Made by a program: the position numbers and the translations under genes. This document shows positions 1-12,925 of a DNA stretch of 64,000 nt, piece by piece. Positions within the stretch are counted from its first letter, which is position 1. The number at the start of each line of letters is the position of its first letter. The notes beneath the pieces were generated by a model, which ran no database searches, was not told the origin of the DNA, and worked only from the letters and a program-made list of their open reading frames with translations. Source of the DNA: Neodontobutis hainanensis (Eukaryota > Chordata > Actinopteri > Gobiiformes > Odontobutidae); NCBI GenBank assembly GCA_024349245.1, contig JALDNG010000004.1:1542001-1606000 (forward strand). Direction: 5' to 3'.

Positions 1-3000
1 CTGCAGTGGGTTGAGAAGGGTCAGTCAAATGGATAATACCCACAAGCAATGAGAGAACATGCTCCCAGAGATGAAGATATTCAACCTAAAACCTTTGCTG
101 TAAATCCTCTGATGTACCGTACAGTTTTATGCAAACTAAAGATTATAGCATCACACTAGACTTAAAACGTCCACCTGATGAACGTCACACTGTGATTGGC
201 GATGCTATAAGGGTACAATTTAACAATGGTCAAAAACACACAGAGGCAATGATAACATGAATGGTAGTTTGAAAAAAACTAGGTTTTTGTGCTAAAAAAA
301 GAGCTTGGTGTAGGTAAGATGCTATTGTTAGCATGCATTTCTTTATATAGCGTTTTAGCTAATTACTGTAGAAAGATTTGATTGTAGTGGCACTCTCAAC
401 ATTTTCAACACTCATATTTTGCTGACAATAATTAACCACTGATTTAAAGCCTGGGCTCATCTTTTATTAATTAATTGTTTGTCTCACACTGTGACCAGGG
501 CTTAAGGCAGACCTATTGGGTCCTGGGCTATAGTACAATATTATTTTTGCAACAATAAGTTTAATATACACATAGAGACGGCCATTTTTGTTATCTGTTT
601 GTTCAAAGTTTATATCATTTAAGTCATTTCTGAGGGATTGCATCAACATTTCCTGTAGCACAAACTGCAGTCGGGTATCAGTAATACCATACCACCTGTT
701 TGTCTTTCTAATCTCAGCCTGAAGGGAGATTATATTATTATTTAAAGCACACATCATGCTGTTTACATGTTAGACTGTTGCTCCCAGTTTTTCTGATAAA
801 AAGCTTATATTTCCATCTACTTTGTAACTCCAAAACCAAGTGAAACTTTGCGATAGAACATGTTTGATTTAGTCTCTTCCATTCTGATCTGGCTGTTTTT
901 TATTTCTGATCTATTAAACCACATTAATCTCATTGGCTTCGTTTTCTTGTTGATGAGTAATAATCTTGTGATTGGCTTGGATTTACAGAGAAACTTTTCA
1001 GTCCCTGTGGGTGTCCTGCCTCACGTCTGTTACTGCACCACCTCCTGTTTCCCTGCCGTGCAGTTGGGCATCGCAGGTTTCCAGTGATTACTCCCTCTAC
1101 TTTCTCTCCACTTCTCCTGTTTGTGTATACAGCGTCATACTGTTTCTACAAAACTAGCAGTAGTCGCGGTATAAGGAGTATTCTACAGTACATTAGCAAA
1201 CATCCTATTTACCGATGTAAATAGATAAAGATTGGATAAAGGCATCTGTCAATGACTTTGTAGGTAGAAGATGAGCGACTAGGACTCAACCATTAATGAC
1301 TGCAGTTTTCTCCCAAGATGCTTAGGAAGGACCAAAGATGTACAGCATATACACTTGCTCTGCTTTTTGTTTTGTTGCTTGTGCATGCTTTCAAACCTGG
1401 AATGCTAATCTAGTTTAGTTTATTTTATTTAGTGAAGCAAAATAAAAATGCATAATTAGATATAACTTTTATTATTTTATTCTTTACAAATATTGGTTAC
1501 TCGTTCTTCTTCCACTCACTAAACCCTGAGTTTGGCCTTCTACATCCATATCTGAGCTCAATTGGGAGCACTCATTTCAGTCAAACCTGCCGTGCTCTAA
1601 GGTTCAAAACAAGAGCTGACTATGCTTGCAGATCGATTAAAGCAGCTGAATTTCTCACTTTGCACGAGTTTACATGAACGAGAGAGAATCAAACTTCTAA
1701 CTCCGCAGCACTCAGCTCAGACTAATGTTGCATTCATGTGTTCTTTGTATTTAACAGCACTACGCTTTTCTTACTTGATTTATTTGTAGCATTAAATGAT
1801 TGTGAACTCATAAACATATAAACTTCTATTGTACGAGTGAGTTACTGCAGTCTTGAGTGAATATTGCTCTTATGACTGGTCTTCATGTTCTTCTCATCTG
1901 CTTAAGTGTGTTGCTCTGTGTTGGTCCTAATCCAGCGATACTGATGGCTGTGTCCAACCTTATTTGGAGTACGCTCTATTCACGCAACAACCGTCCGACT
2001 ATGAATCACATTAACCAGGTGTGTTGTAGATAAATTTAAATATCTGTCCTTACCCCCAATTGGAGTAAGATATTGACATTTTAAAACTCCAAGACTACAG
2101 ACGTTTTTAGCACTCTGTATTGGTGATGATGAAATTATGGTTCAGATAACAGAAAAAATACATTTTAAAGCATATTCAAATGAGACAAATCTCAGCCAAG
2201 TTTGGTCTGCTATACTGCTTTTATGGCAGATCCATGGGAAGGAGAAAATTAGCGTGGGGTTTCAGGGGGAGGGCAGGAGGCGTGTAGTTTTTGGGAAAAA
2301 GAGGGGGTGGTGACACCATTTAAGACACACACCATTAAGCCACCAATGAGGCAGCCATCCTGGGGGTTTGGGGAATCTCTGGCTGCATAAATTCCCCTGT
2401 CTTCTTTTTGTTCCTTTTTTCCTTTTCTTTTGCTCACAATAAGCTGTGCCATCTCCAGTGTCTGTCGTGTTGCATGTAGAGCTAATGATTTACATTGAAA
2501 ACACTTGGTATTTGTCAGACATCCCAGTGATCAATGAACAGACTATCATCAGCTAAACTGTCAATATGAAACAAAATTAGCAGAAAGGTTTAGCTTGTGT
2601 TTATCATATCACTGTAACTGTCACCACTAATCCTCTTTGTAAGAGCCACTTGTCTGGTCATGGGCTTCATGACTGAGACAGTTCTTATCTCGGTATGGCA
2701 GTTGTTTTCTTGCACTAATGTGCTAAGTAGATGAGGAAAAGAAAAGGTTAAAAGGCTTTTGTTTTGGCGAGATAGCACATAATCTATTCATTATCAGAGG
2801 AATGAGATTTGTTATTCAGAGATAACTCGATAATTAGCTTGAGATCTGCAGATAACTAGCAGCTAATGGTAGAGAAAACTAATGAATTACTGATAAACAT
2901 GAAACAAACGCATCAGTATCTCTTTGTTTTGTGATTTAAAAAAACAAAACTGTCAACATCATTGGGTTTTTGGCCAATATAATACCATAATATTATCAAA

Positions 3001-6000
3001 GCCCAATGTGAATAGAGTTATCTATATTTATTGCCTGGTTCTATTCAAACCTCTCATAAAAACTATAAAAAACTAAATCTGTAAAGTACAAAATGCCAGG
3101 TCTAATCTTATGAAGAAATAAACCCCACAATACACAGAAATATGATGGCAGCCTTACTGATGAACACATTAATGTGGCTTCATATCTATAACGTAAATAC
3201 TGATGCAGCAGTAATTTCTCATGTGGTTTCAGTGAGTCAGTGTGGTTTCTAATTCATTGTATAGAACAGAAAGTGGATTTCCAGTTTTTTTTTTTTTTTG
3301 TCAATCAATCAACCCCCAACATGTATCCTCTTGTCCAAATTCCTGCAAGTGTCAGAAAATGAACAACTAAATATATCTTTATACCTCAACTTGTCCTCAT
3401 TTGTTTGTTTTCTTGTCTGACCAGACTGATGCTCAGTCTGGTATTATCCAGGACCAGACAGATATTATAAAAAGCCTTCTTTGCGGCTGCAGTTCAGTGT
3501 TTTGGTTCTACTCAAGATAGATGTGTTTGTCCTGGCTCCACAGACCCAAACCTTTCACCCTCCGCCGGTGCACGCTCTCTGCGTGTTGGCGGCTTTAGAC
3601 AGTCTCTGACCCCAGAACTCTGTTATGAAATAAGAAATCCTTTGGGAGTGAACTGTGGCAAATGCTGGCGGCTTCTCAAAATGTTGTTCTCTGCTCAAAC
3701 AGCTGACTTGATGCCCTCTATCTTCCCTGAAGTTGACTCTTGCTGCAGTTCATCTGCTCGAGTCAGAAGTGTTAGACAAAAGAAGGATTTGCTTTGATTC
3801 TGTGACTGTAGGGTTTAGTAGAAACAAAGCCTCCCTAAAACCACTGATACAAAATACTTTTATGTGAATCTAAGTATGTATACAAGATTACAAAGAAGAG
3901 AGAGAAAAGAATGGATGTGTGCTACAAGTTTTTACAACCAAAAAACTCTATCCCTGTCCTGCTAAAGGCAATCCATCAGTGTAATCTTTATGTTTAGTAA
4001 GATCTACCACCAGTGTATTAGCTCATTGTTTTAGTAATTTACTCGTAATTTAAAGCAGGATTTTTTTAACATCCTGGGACAGACTAAAAATATAAAATAC
4101 TGATGAAATTTATTATAATAAACCAATGTAGGCTATAATTATAATGAAGCTTTTCCCAGCATTCCTTGTAGGTGTATCTCCATCTCTGTGCTTTGCTGAG
4201 CTGGTCGTTTCAGAAGCGTGAAATCCCCGATAAAGACTGCTGTAAAAAGCTCCACTTGCTTTTTGTGAGAGCAGTAGAAAATATGCTTGCGCTGCTGGGT
4301 CTTGAGCCTAATGTGTTCGGCTCCTTTAAGCTTCCTTAACTGACCGTTATATTACAGCCGTGTAGCGACCACGCTCTGCTAAAACCAGGGAGATATTTTC
4401 AATGCTTTTTTGTTTACTTCTTGTTCACCTGCTACACAGCTATGTTTTTTTTAAGGTGTCGGCTAAGCATAAACGTATAGCTATAAAAAAAAATTATTAT
4501 TATCATGTCACTAACGTTCTGAATATATTCAGGCATGTAATAAAAAAGTGCTGTTGTCCAAAACAGCAAAACTACTGATGTATATCTGGGTAAGTCTACA
4601 GAACCATTAAGCCTGGGGTCAAATAGATAAATACAATAACAAACAAACAGATCTTGCGGGCCTAATATGCCATTCTTCAGACTTTATCATGATCTGGAGG
4701 AGCTACATGTATGAACACAATCCATTTTATTTTCTCACCCAGTTGTTCAACTGCTGCATCCAGTGGTTGGACTGGTTGTAGTTACACAACAACTGAGTAT
4801 ACCAATAGATTCAGAAAAACAGGGGACTTTGTTGTTGTAGTTTTTTTCCCTACATTGCTCCCATTAAATTGTACAACGCCCCAGTTTAATCCCTTCTGCA
4901 GGTGAATTTCCATCTGCTGTCCTGAAAAAAAAAGGGCAAATGCAATCATAAAGACAGGCATTTGATCCAAATAATACAATGTAATCAAAACAGAATCTTC
5001 CCTGTCTTTTGCAATAGGGGAGGATAAGGTTGAATTTTTGTAGCTAAATGCAAAAAGAAAATCCAACATATTCCTGATGAGATTTCGGTCCAGTTTGTTC
5101 AGCCATGCAAAGTGTTTTTATTGACTCGTCAGAGGCATATTCGAGGCTGTGCGAGAAAGCTATTAATCTGGTCAACAATGGCAGTCTGTACCGAAAGCTG
5201 AGGGCTGAATGAGAATGAGTGTGTGAATGCCAGCTGAGCGGCCGAGGGTATAGGACCTCATTTGGAGAGCGAACCCTTGGACGTCCCATTCCTGCCAGGA
5301 CTCAGCAACTCGAGTGAAGCGGCGTCTGTGAGTGACCGGCCCCAAAACCCCAAAGGCATGGACCCAGTTCCAACAGAAATTATGACTTTGGCCCCGAAGC
5401 AAACACATACACACAGCCCAGTGAAGACCCAGAGCTGTACTGACCAAGAGAAAAGGAAACAGACTGGAGTTGATGGAATGGTCGAATAAATAAGGTGTGA
5501 CAAAAGCAGTGGGTTAGAAAAATGAAAATATAGCACATATTATATTATAGTATTATAGTACAACAATAATTCAGTTAATCAATTATTAACATCCATGATA
5601 GTATTTATTATCCACAGTTTATTAAGTCAACAACAGGCATACACACTGTCCTTTGTCTTGACGCCTTGACTTTGAATATGATTTCTTATGCATAAACACA
5701 ACTTTTTTAACCAATCTCCTGCACACACCACATGGGAAACAAACGCCTCTTCAGATTTGACCCTGTACTGTATCACTTGCTGTATGAATGAGATTATAGA
5801 GGTAGCTTTTTTATTACTTAAGTAAAAGTAAAAAATGTGTCAGGAAATGTACCCTAACAGGAGAACCGTAGAGCAACACGGTAACTACCCACCTTTGCCC
5901 AGAGGTGAAGCCCATGATTGAGTCAGTGCTGCTGAAGGACACATAGAAGTCGCCGTCCGGTCCCCACTGCCCTCACCTCCCACTCTCCTCCCTGATGGGA

Positions 6001-8214
6001 CTTAAGAAGTCATTTCACTGCGCAATTCATGTTTGATGACTTTATTGATTTTCCTTTCCCTTCAACTCTGCGCCACTGCTGCTATCCCTCTTTTTTTCCA
6101 TCTCCCCTGCCTCCTTCCTCCTCTCCAGACTGCCTCTCCCTATTGACTCGAGTGCGCCTACAGTCGCTAACAGTCGCTCTTGCCTGCTGTCACCTCCTCA
6201 ACCGAGTGTTGCGAGTGTTGCCACTAGCTACCCCATCTCCTACGCTGCCGCAAGAGAGTCTAGGACTGAAGACCTTTTCCTTTCATTACTATTTATCACC
6301 GCAGAGAGCTCTGTGTAAATTCTGCCGCTTTTATTTGGACAGCTAAAAATGGACCGGCACAATATGGAGGCCAGGGTCATAAAGTGTAGCAGTAGCTCAA
6401 TAAAGCGTCTGTTGGATCAGTTCATTTTCTCTGTTAAGTTGCAACTAACATTCTGTATATGTACTGTTAAGTTTTGGTATATTAACTGTGCATCAAAATC
6501 AAACTCTATAGTTTTCTTAAAAATCCCATGAATTCTTTTTGATTAGTTGTAGGGGTTGAAAAAGGTCTTGAAAGGAGATGAAATAGTCTTGAATAAATAC
6601 TGCTGGCATACACATTCAGTGAATTTAATTTAAATGTTCATGTTTTCTTGCCCCAGTTGCACGCATGAGAGGGAACTAGTTTACAAATTGGTTGAAAAGT
6701 AGATAACCTTTCTTTTTACAATGAAACATATCACTTTATAAGAAACTGCAGAGAGATTATCCACGACAAGCACTAAACGTTTTCATTATGCAATGCTTCC
6801 TGCCTGTGTGGGTGGAATTTTAAGTAACACATGACATTTTGTCTTTAATATAATGTATTAGAACTAGCAGTTTATTTTCTTTTATTTATTTTTTTTGGTT
6901 GCCAAAAGTCAAGATTTCCCTCAGGGCTCATTATTAAATACCTGATCAATTGTTTTGTGATTTTGGACACAAAACAAATATACATTTTCTTGACTGTGTA
7001 GCTGTGCGAAACAATGATTTAATGCAAAGAATATCTAGTCAAGACATTATGATCAGAATAAAGTGATGAGATGATGGAGGATGAGGCGTGGTAATGATTC
7101 TAGAGACGGTAGATGGATGAGACTTAGTGTGGGGGTTCTGTCCCTGGTAGTTTCGCCCAGCTGAGTAGTGACCCCCCTCCTGGGATCTAGTTATGGGAAA
7201 GAGGACACTGGTAAGGAGAAATGGATAGGGGACTGGGAGGGTGGGGTCGAGAGAATGAGAGGTTTGGTCGATCTGTGGTTAAGGTACAGCTAAGGTGTGT
7301 TTTGAGACGTAGTTGAGGCGACGGTTTGCAAACGAACCTAAATTAACACATTAATTTAATTTGTATAAAAATATCATGGAACTCATAGAACCACACTACA
7401 AAGCAAACTATAGACAACACTTAGCAAGTCAACAAGAACGGGCATAGGTGGGTGCTACTTCTTACTTCACAGAGACAGTATTTTACTGAATGGTAATTTT
7501 AATTTGCAGCTTGCATTTACTGTCTATCATTGACTCTAAACACAGCGAGTGATAAACGAGTAAACAGCCTCTTTATAACACTTGTGCATTAAAGCACACT
7601 GTTTTACATCGCATGTTTATTGAGCTACTGTACTGTAGTATAATTGTACTGTGATGCTGCTGAATTATTTGTCAGCATTTGCATTTGAACAGAGGATTCT
7701 GACAGCGGTGTCGGGCGAAGGTATGAGTTCTTTTATTCTTCACTTTGAGAGAGACAGAAAAAGCTGGTGCTGATGACGGTGAATGTGCTTGAGCATGACT
7801 CATACCACCCACTGCAGCTGGAAGATAAAGAGATAAATCAGCAGACAAGTGTCCTGACCCTGAGAGCCATCAAAACACACTGAACCGAGTTGGTCTGCAG
7901 TGAGGACACTTCCAACTTCAGCTCAAGGCAGATGTTAGACCCTGAACGAGTGATGGCATTACAACCGAGGACGAGTTTGTACGTCTGAATTTAGGAATTG
8001 TAAAGAAATTAAGAATTGATAGCCTTGAGTTAAGTCCCCTTTGAAGCTATAATGGGTTGGTAATTTTTTTATAAAAGGCAATGGAAAGCATATAAATATA
8101 TCTGGATTAGTTTTTTGTCATTCTATCATTTTTACTTTGTGTTTGTGGACTTGACAAATAACATTTAGCACCAGAGAGGCATATGAAAATGACACTTGAT
8201 TTTGTGCATTGGTT
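1..8214. other. intergenic, no gene seen
   Basis: AT-rich single-copy-looking DNA. All open frames are short and without recognisable motifs. Small homopolymer tracts occur (T-run near 3283-3299). A scrap resembling the atttatatagcg start of a common fish repeat lies near 335-357. No splice-supported exon was found on either strand. Confidence 0.6.
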
Positions 8215-8712
8215 GTCAGGAATGTGTCACAGCCCTAGTATTTTGTTCAGTTTCCTGTCTTTATTTTGACGTCTCTAACCTCTCCTCTCGTTTCAGAGTA
8301 ACTTCCTGTGTTTTCCGCTCCGTGGGGATTGCTGGCCCCGCCCTAACGTCCTGTACCTGTGTTTCGTTGTCTCCCCACTCCTTGTGTATTCAGTCTTTGT
8401 CTTACTCTGTTCCTGTGCCTGTTCATCTTGTAAATTTTCCAAAGCTTAACAGCCAGCTCTTTGTGCATTCATTGTTTGTACAGTCTCTGTTTTGGATTTT
8501 GGACTCTTTTGCTGCAGTCAAAAGCTTAACCTTTACCTGTGCTTTTGAGTTCGTCCATTGGCCTGGTGGCATATTTTTACTTTATTATTTGTTACTTTGT
8601 GTGCATTTGAATCCATATACATGTTTAATTCATTCATCTTCTTCTGCTTAGGCCCATAGTTGCTGGGATAGGCTCCAGTCGCATGTGACCTTTAACGGGA
8701 CTAAATGGAAAG
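8215..8712 (+). repeat. dispersed repeat fragment, pyrimidine-rich, with GCTGGGATAGGCTCCAG tail
   Basis: The left part (8215-8590) is TGT/CCT-rich text of a kind found dispersed in fish genomes. A 151-codon open frame runs through it, but it is low-complexity and not protein-like. The right end (about 8651-8712) has TTGCTGGGATAGGCTCCAG, the well-known 3' region of a fish retroposon family. A related tail occurs near 55117-55140. The family name is not certain. Confidence 0.45.
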
Positions 8713-10077
8713 AAATGTGTAGTAGATTGTGCTATACTGTAGGTTCAACCTTTCAAGCACATGAGGTAAGGTAAAGAGCTATCGCTTTTAAACTTTCTTG
8801 CAGACAATCTTTGCTGATATAAATGGATTAACCCCAATCATTTTCTCACTTTTTGATTTAGGATATAATATTATTTGCAGGAGCACATTGTAAAGACACA
8901 ATCACATTGGTTGGTATTGGGTTCAGTTTTTTTTTTTTTTTTTTTTTTACTGCAATAAATGCTGACTTATTTCATCATTCTGACCTGTGTATTCCAGTAT
9001 TACTCTACTTGCATCATGTATTGTCACCTGTGTGGCACAGTTAGCTGAGTGTCATTGTTGCTAGCACTGAGGCTGGCCCACACTGAGCTTTAGAAAACGT
9101 TGGGATAAGTATGAATGAAGGCTTGACGGCTAATAGGGCAGTTTTCTCCCTGCTTGAATCCCGACCAGTCATTGGTGACATTGAGTTACTTTGATTTCAA
9201 ATCTACTACATTTCTGCCACTTGGTTTTGAGAGTGCTTCAAACAGACTCTGGTGGCAGAACAGTTTGAACAAAATGTGTGAAAGAAAAATGCTTTTGACA
9301 TAAAACTTCAGGCTCTCCTTTACTAACACACTTCCCTATCTATCTGTCTATTTTTCTTAGTTTCTTTGTCCCGTCTATTTTTTGATGGAAATGATATCAA
9401 GTCGACCTTGTTGTTTTAAATTTCCATTTCCAGAAAAGGTGGTGAGACCATAAGCCAAACTGGTTGCACTTTGTGTATGGAGTAATTATGTAATACTATA
9501 GTTATATTTGTTTTATTAAGTAATGTACAAAGAATAATTACTTGCTATTACCATGTAACCACTAGGAACACATGCAGGGCTGGGAAATTAACCCTAATTA
9601 TTATAGTATTCCCCATTTATTAATGTTACTAATACAATGCTATTACCGAGCTGTAATGTAAAGTGCTACCAACAAACTTTCATGGCTGTGATCCACACAC
9701 AGACAAAGTTAGGAATAGACAGCAGAGCTCTTTGTACCAGCTTGTTACTGGTGTCAAACCTTTTTATATTCTACATTCTCTGCACGCTACATTTGAGTTA
9801 TCAGACAGGTTTCTCATGCCATCAGTAAACCTTCAGTCTCTTCTTCAACATTGTCTGTAAGCCTTTATTTGCTTCTTTAACTAGGTTTATCTTAAACATA
9901 ATCTCTATCTTGACTAATTAGAGATTTTCTGTTGTTGTTGTAGGGACTGTGGGTCAGCCCTGCTCGTCCTCCTCCTTTAGGGGAAAAATGGGCCCACATT
10001 TCTAAGTAAGTTTAGTCCTGACTTTTTGAGTGAAATTGATTGCAAAAAGGGTAACTAACTTTATACTGGAAACATGA
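8713..10077. other. intergenic, no gene seen
   Basis: AT-rich sequence with a T-run of about 20 near 8929-8949. Open frames at 9637-9860 are chance. No recognisable element beyond simple tracts. Confidence 0.55.
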
Positions 10078-10309
10078 CAGTGGTGGAAAAAGGTTTTTAG
10101 ACACCCTTCAAAGTTTACACAATCACAATTTATTTGTTTAACAAAACTACCAAAACAAATGACTTGACAATTTCAATTTGTCAGTTTTTAACAGTTAGTT
10201 TCAAAATTCAACATAAAATAAATAAATAATCACCTCATCAAATAATATTTTGTGTTCTTAATTCTTAATGCAATATTTGATGTGTCCAAAAACAATTTTC
10301 CAGCCACTG
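10078..10309. mobile_element. 232-bp Tc1/mariner-like MITE
   Basis: The left end CAGTGGTGGAAAAAGG...TTTTTAGACAC and the reverse complement of the right end, CAGTGGCTGGAAAATTG...TTTTTGGACAC, match in most positions over about 28 bases. A TA follows the right end at 10310-10311; the left flank reads GA, probably a decayed TA. The interior is AT-rich and non-coding. Size, termini and TA fit a non-autonomous Tc1/mariner element. Confidence 0.65.
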
Positions 10310-10311
10310 TA

Positions 10312-11676
10312 TGTGTCCCGGAGAATAGCTGGAACCTCAAATAAAAACTACAATTGCTTGACATTGAGTTGAAATAAACACAGCCATAACCCTCAATTGC
10401 TCAATTGTTATCCAGGAATATGACTTTAGAAACCTTTACAAACGCTCCTAATTAAACCAAAGCCTTCCACTGCTGAAGGCAAAGCACAAAATGAAAGCAC
10501 ATAAAAGGAGCAATAGAATTAACCAGCGCATTCTTTGCAGAGAGTTTCATATGTGAGTGGCCAAAGCTTTTTGATTACAAAAAGGTGAAAGCAATTTGCT
10601 GTGTTCATGCTCCCACTGTTATTTTCGGTGGTAGGCCGGCACAACTGTAGGAGCAAATAGTTTGGAGTGTTGGAGATAAACTAGAGTGCAGTATTATCTA
10701 ATTAAATCTAATGTGTGTGGGCATGTGTGGTCACAGTTTATGAGACTGCTGGGCAAAGTGGGTGGTGTTGTGCAGATATATTCCACATAAGGGAAAAAAA
10801 TGTATGTAACTAACTTGCATTGTTCTTACAAAGCATAATCTAATCATATACAAGGAATAGATTTTAACAGTCTTTGCTGTGGTCTGCTTGGTTCTCTTAG
10901 GAGTGCTTTTTTAGTTCATTGTCTTCAGATAGACATCACACTCTGGGCACAAAAGCATTTGTAGTCACCAGAGGTGGTGGAGAAGACAAATTCTGTTTTT
11001 AGTTAAAAGTAGCAGTGTAGAAGTAGCAAGGAGAAGTGTGAATGTAAAGTATACAGCAAAAGTAAAGAGATGCTTTTGGTTTATATTTGCGTAAAGTCGA
11101 GCAAAATGACCAGGCTAATAAATAAAATATCCTCAGCAAACTATTTTTTTCACCCTCGTAATCATTACTCAATAAACACACTGACAACATGCATTTTGTA
11201 GTTTGAGATAAAAGGAGCACAAAACAAAAATTCAAATGAGAACATGTGCTTTTTTATAACTCTGTTAAATTACATCTCCATGTTTAATCATAGGACTGAA
11301 GCACATCCCAGATGACAAAACATGCATAAAGTTGGATAACCAAGCCCCGATTATTTTTCAGAAACAAACAAGCAAAGAACATTTTAATACTTGCACATCT
11401 TTGGAGCCAAATGTGAACAGAAAAAGGCCAAAACAAAGGCTATGGCTTTGTCTTGACGTATTGTATGAACTTAATATGTTCACAACAATGCTGGCATCTA
11501 TAAACAAATAGTTTTGCAATGGAATTCTCCAAAGAGTCAAGGGTTTGGTGAGTTTTTCTGAAGCCTTGAGAGTTCAGGTACTTTTCTTACTTTTTTATTA
11601 CATTGGTATCCTCATTATAAAATATAGTTTTTATTCCAGATCTAAACCCAGAACCAGATAAGGATGGTGAAAAGTG
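10312..11676. other. intergenic, no gene seen
   Basis: AT-rich, with no recognised repeat or gene. Minus-strand open frames near 10999-11540 have no known motif. Confidence 0.5.
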
Positions 11677-11782
11677 TGCATTTATATAGCGTTTTATTGA
11701 ACCTGGGGCAGACAGGAGAGGAGAGCTGGAATCAAACCACCAACCTTACGGTTATAAGATGACCGCTCTTCCTCCTGAGCCT
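11677..11782 (-). repeat. tRNA-type SINE remnant
   Basis: Read on the minus strand, GGCTCAGGAGGAAGAGCGG resembles a tRNA A box and GGTGGTTTGATTCC a B box, about 30 bases apart. On the plus strand the piece begins with GCATTTATATAGCG, the opposite end of the same common fish SINE-like family, so the copy is internally deleted. Confidence 0.6.
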
Positions 11783-12589
11783 AAAGATGGACCAAATCAG
11801 CACACTAAACCCAGCTGACCCTAAGACTGGACTGAAACCCTGAGTGTTTTCAACAGAAGTGCTTAGAAACATCCTGAATATAATTGTAGCGTCAGAGAAA
11901 ACAGGACAGTATATTCCTTCATTAGCAATAACCTACTGTTACATGGGTTTTCACAACTCTGCAGTTATTTCCTGACTCTGTGGGAGTGAAAAAGATTTAT
12001 CTGTAATCACCGTCTTTGATAAATGCTTTTTTTTATTATTATTTTTTCCCCATCTTTTGAACAAACAAGCTGTCACAAGGAAGAAGGGTGGCCTTCAGCT
12101 CGGATTTGTCTGATCAAAGCTGTGCGTGCTCCTGGAATCAGACGGGTATCAGGTACGACATGCACGCACATGTCAGAGGTGTCCGCTAAAAGCAGTTTTA
12201 TTTTTTTACTCTTTATTGCACTGCACTTAATAAGTCAGTACATGTGTTTGTTATGTGTGTCTTTGGAGATATATTCTGGGTTTAGCATGCAGGAAGGCAA
12301 ACCATTTATACTACACTAGTTTCAATTTTATTTTATGTTTGGTTGTCTTTTCATTGTTTTGCAATTTTCACTCCACACAAAATGTATGTTTGATCGAAAA
12401 GCATATTAGATAATTAAAACATCTTTCAAATAAGAACATTTTTATGATTGTAAAATAGACTTTATAAACTAGAATGTATTTCAAATCTGAGATAATTAAA
12501 ATGTGCCAACCTTAGGTTTATGACAAGGAGCACAGAAAAAATAAAGTTTGAAATGGTCAGTAATAATCTGTAGTAAGGTGAAGGAAGGT

Positions 12590-12925
12590 AATAACAGCAG
12601 TGTAGAGGCCAGGTGAAAACAGTGGACTAGGCATGGTGCCAAAAGGAGTCGGCAGGAATCTGTAGCAGGGTCTAAACAGGCAGGCAGTCCAAAGAGCAGA
12701 CACACGAAGGGAAGAAAGAAAAACTAGCAACGGAAAACAGGAACAGGTTAAGTGCTGAAGCATCAAAAGCGAAGAACAATCTGGAAGTGACTGAGTGGAA
12801 AGTTGAGGCTTAAGTAGTGACTGGTGATGGGACGCAGCTCAGAGTGCAGGTGGAGCTGATGAGGAGGGGCAGGGGCAGAGGCAAGGATCAGGGGAAAGTG
12901 GCAAAACAGAGCGGATTGTGACAGG
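12590..12925 (-). repeat. dispersed fish repeat, purine-rich on the plus strand
   Basis: Plus-strand text such as AATCTGTAGCAGGGTCTAAAC, GTGCAGGTGGAGCTGATGAG and GGATTGTGACAG matches a repeat seen widely in teleost genomes in my recollection. It probably lies in minus orientation. No coding capacity. The family is not assigned. Confidence 0.45.

Noticed and set aside
8196..8651. 151-codon open frame on the plus strand
   Set aside because: It runs through pyrimidine-rich dispersed-repeat text, is Ser/Val/Cys/Phe-rich low complexity, and has no domain or splice context.
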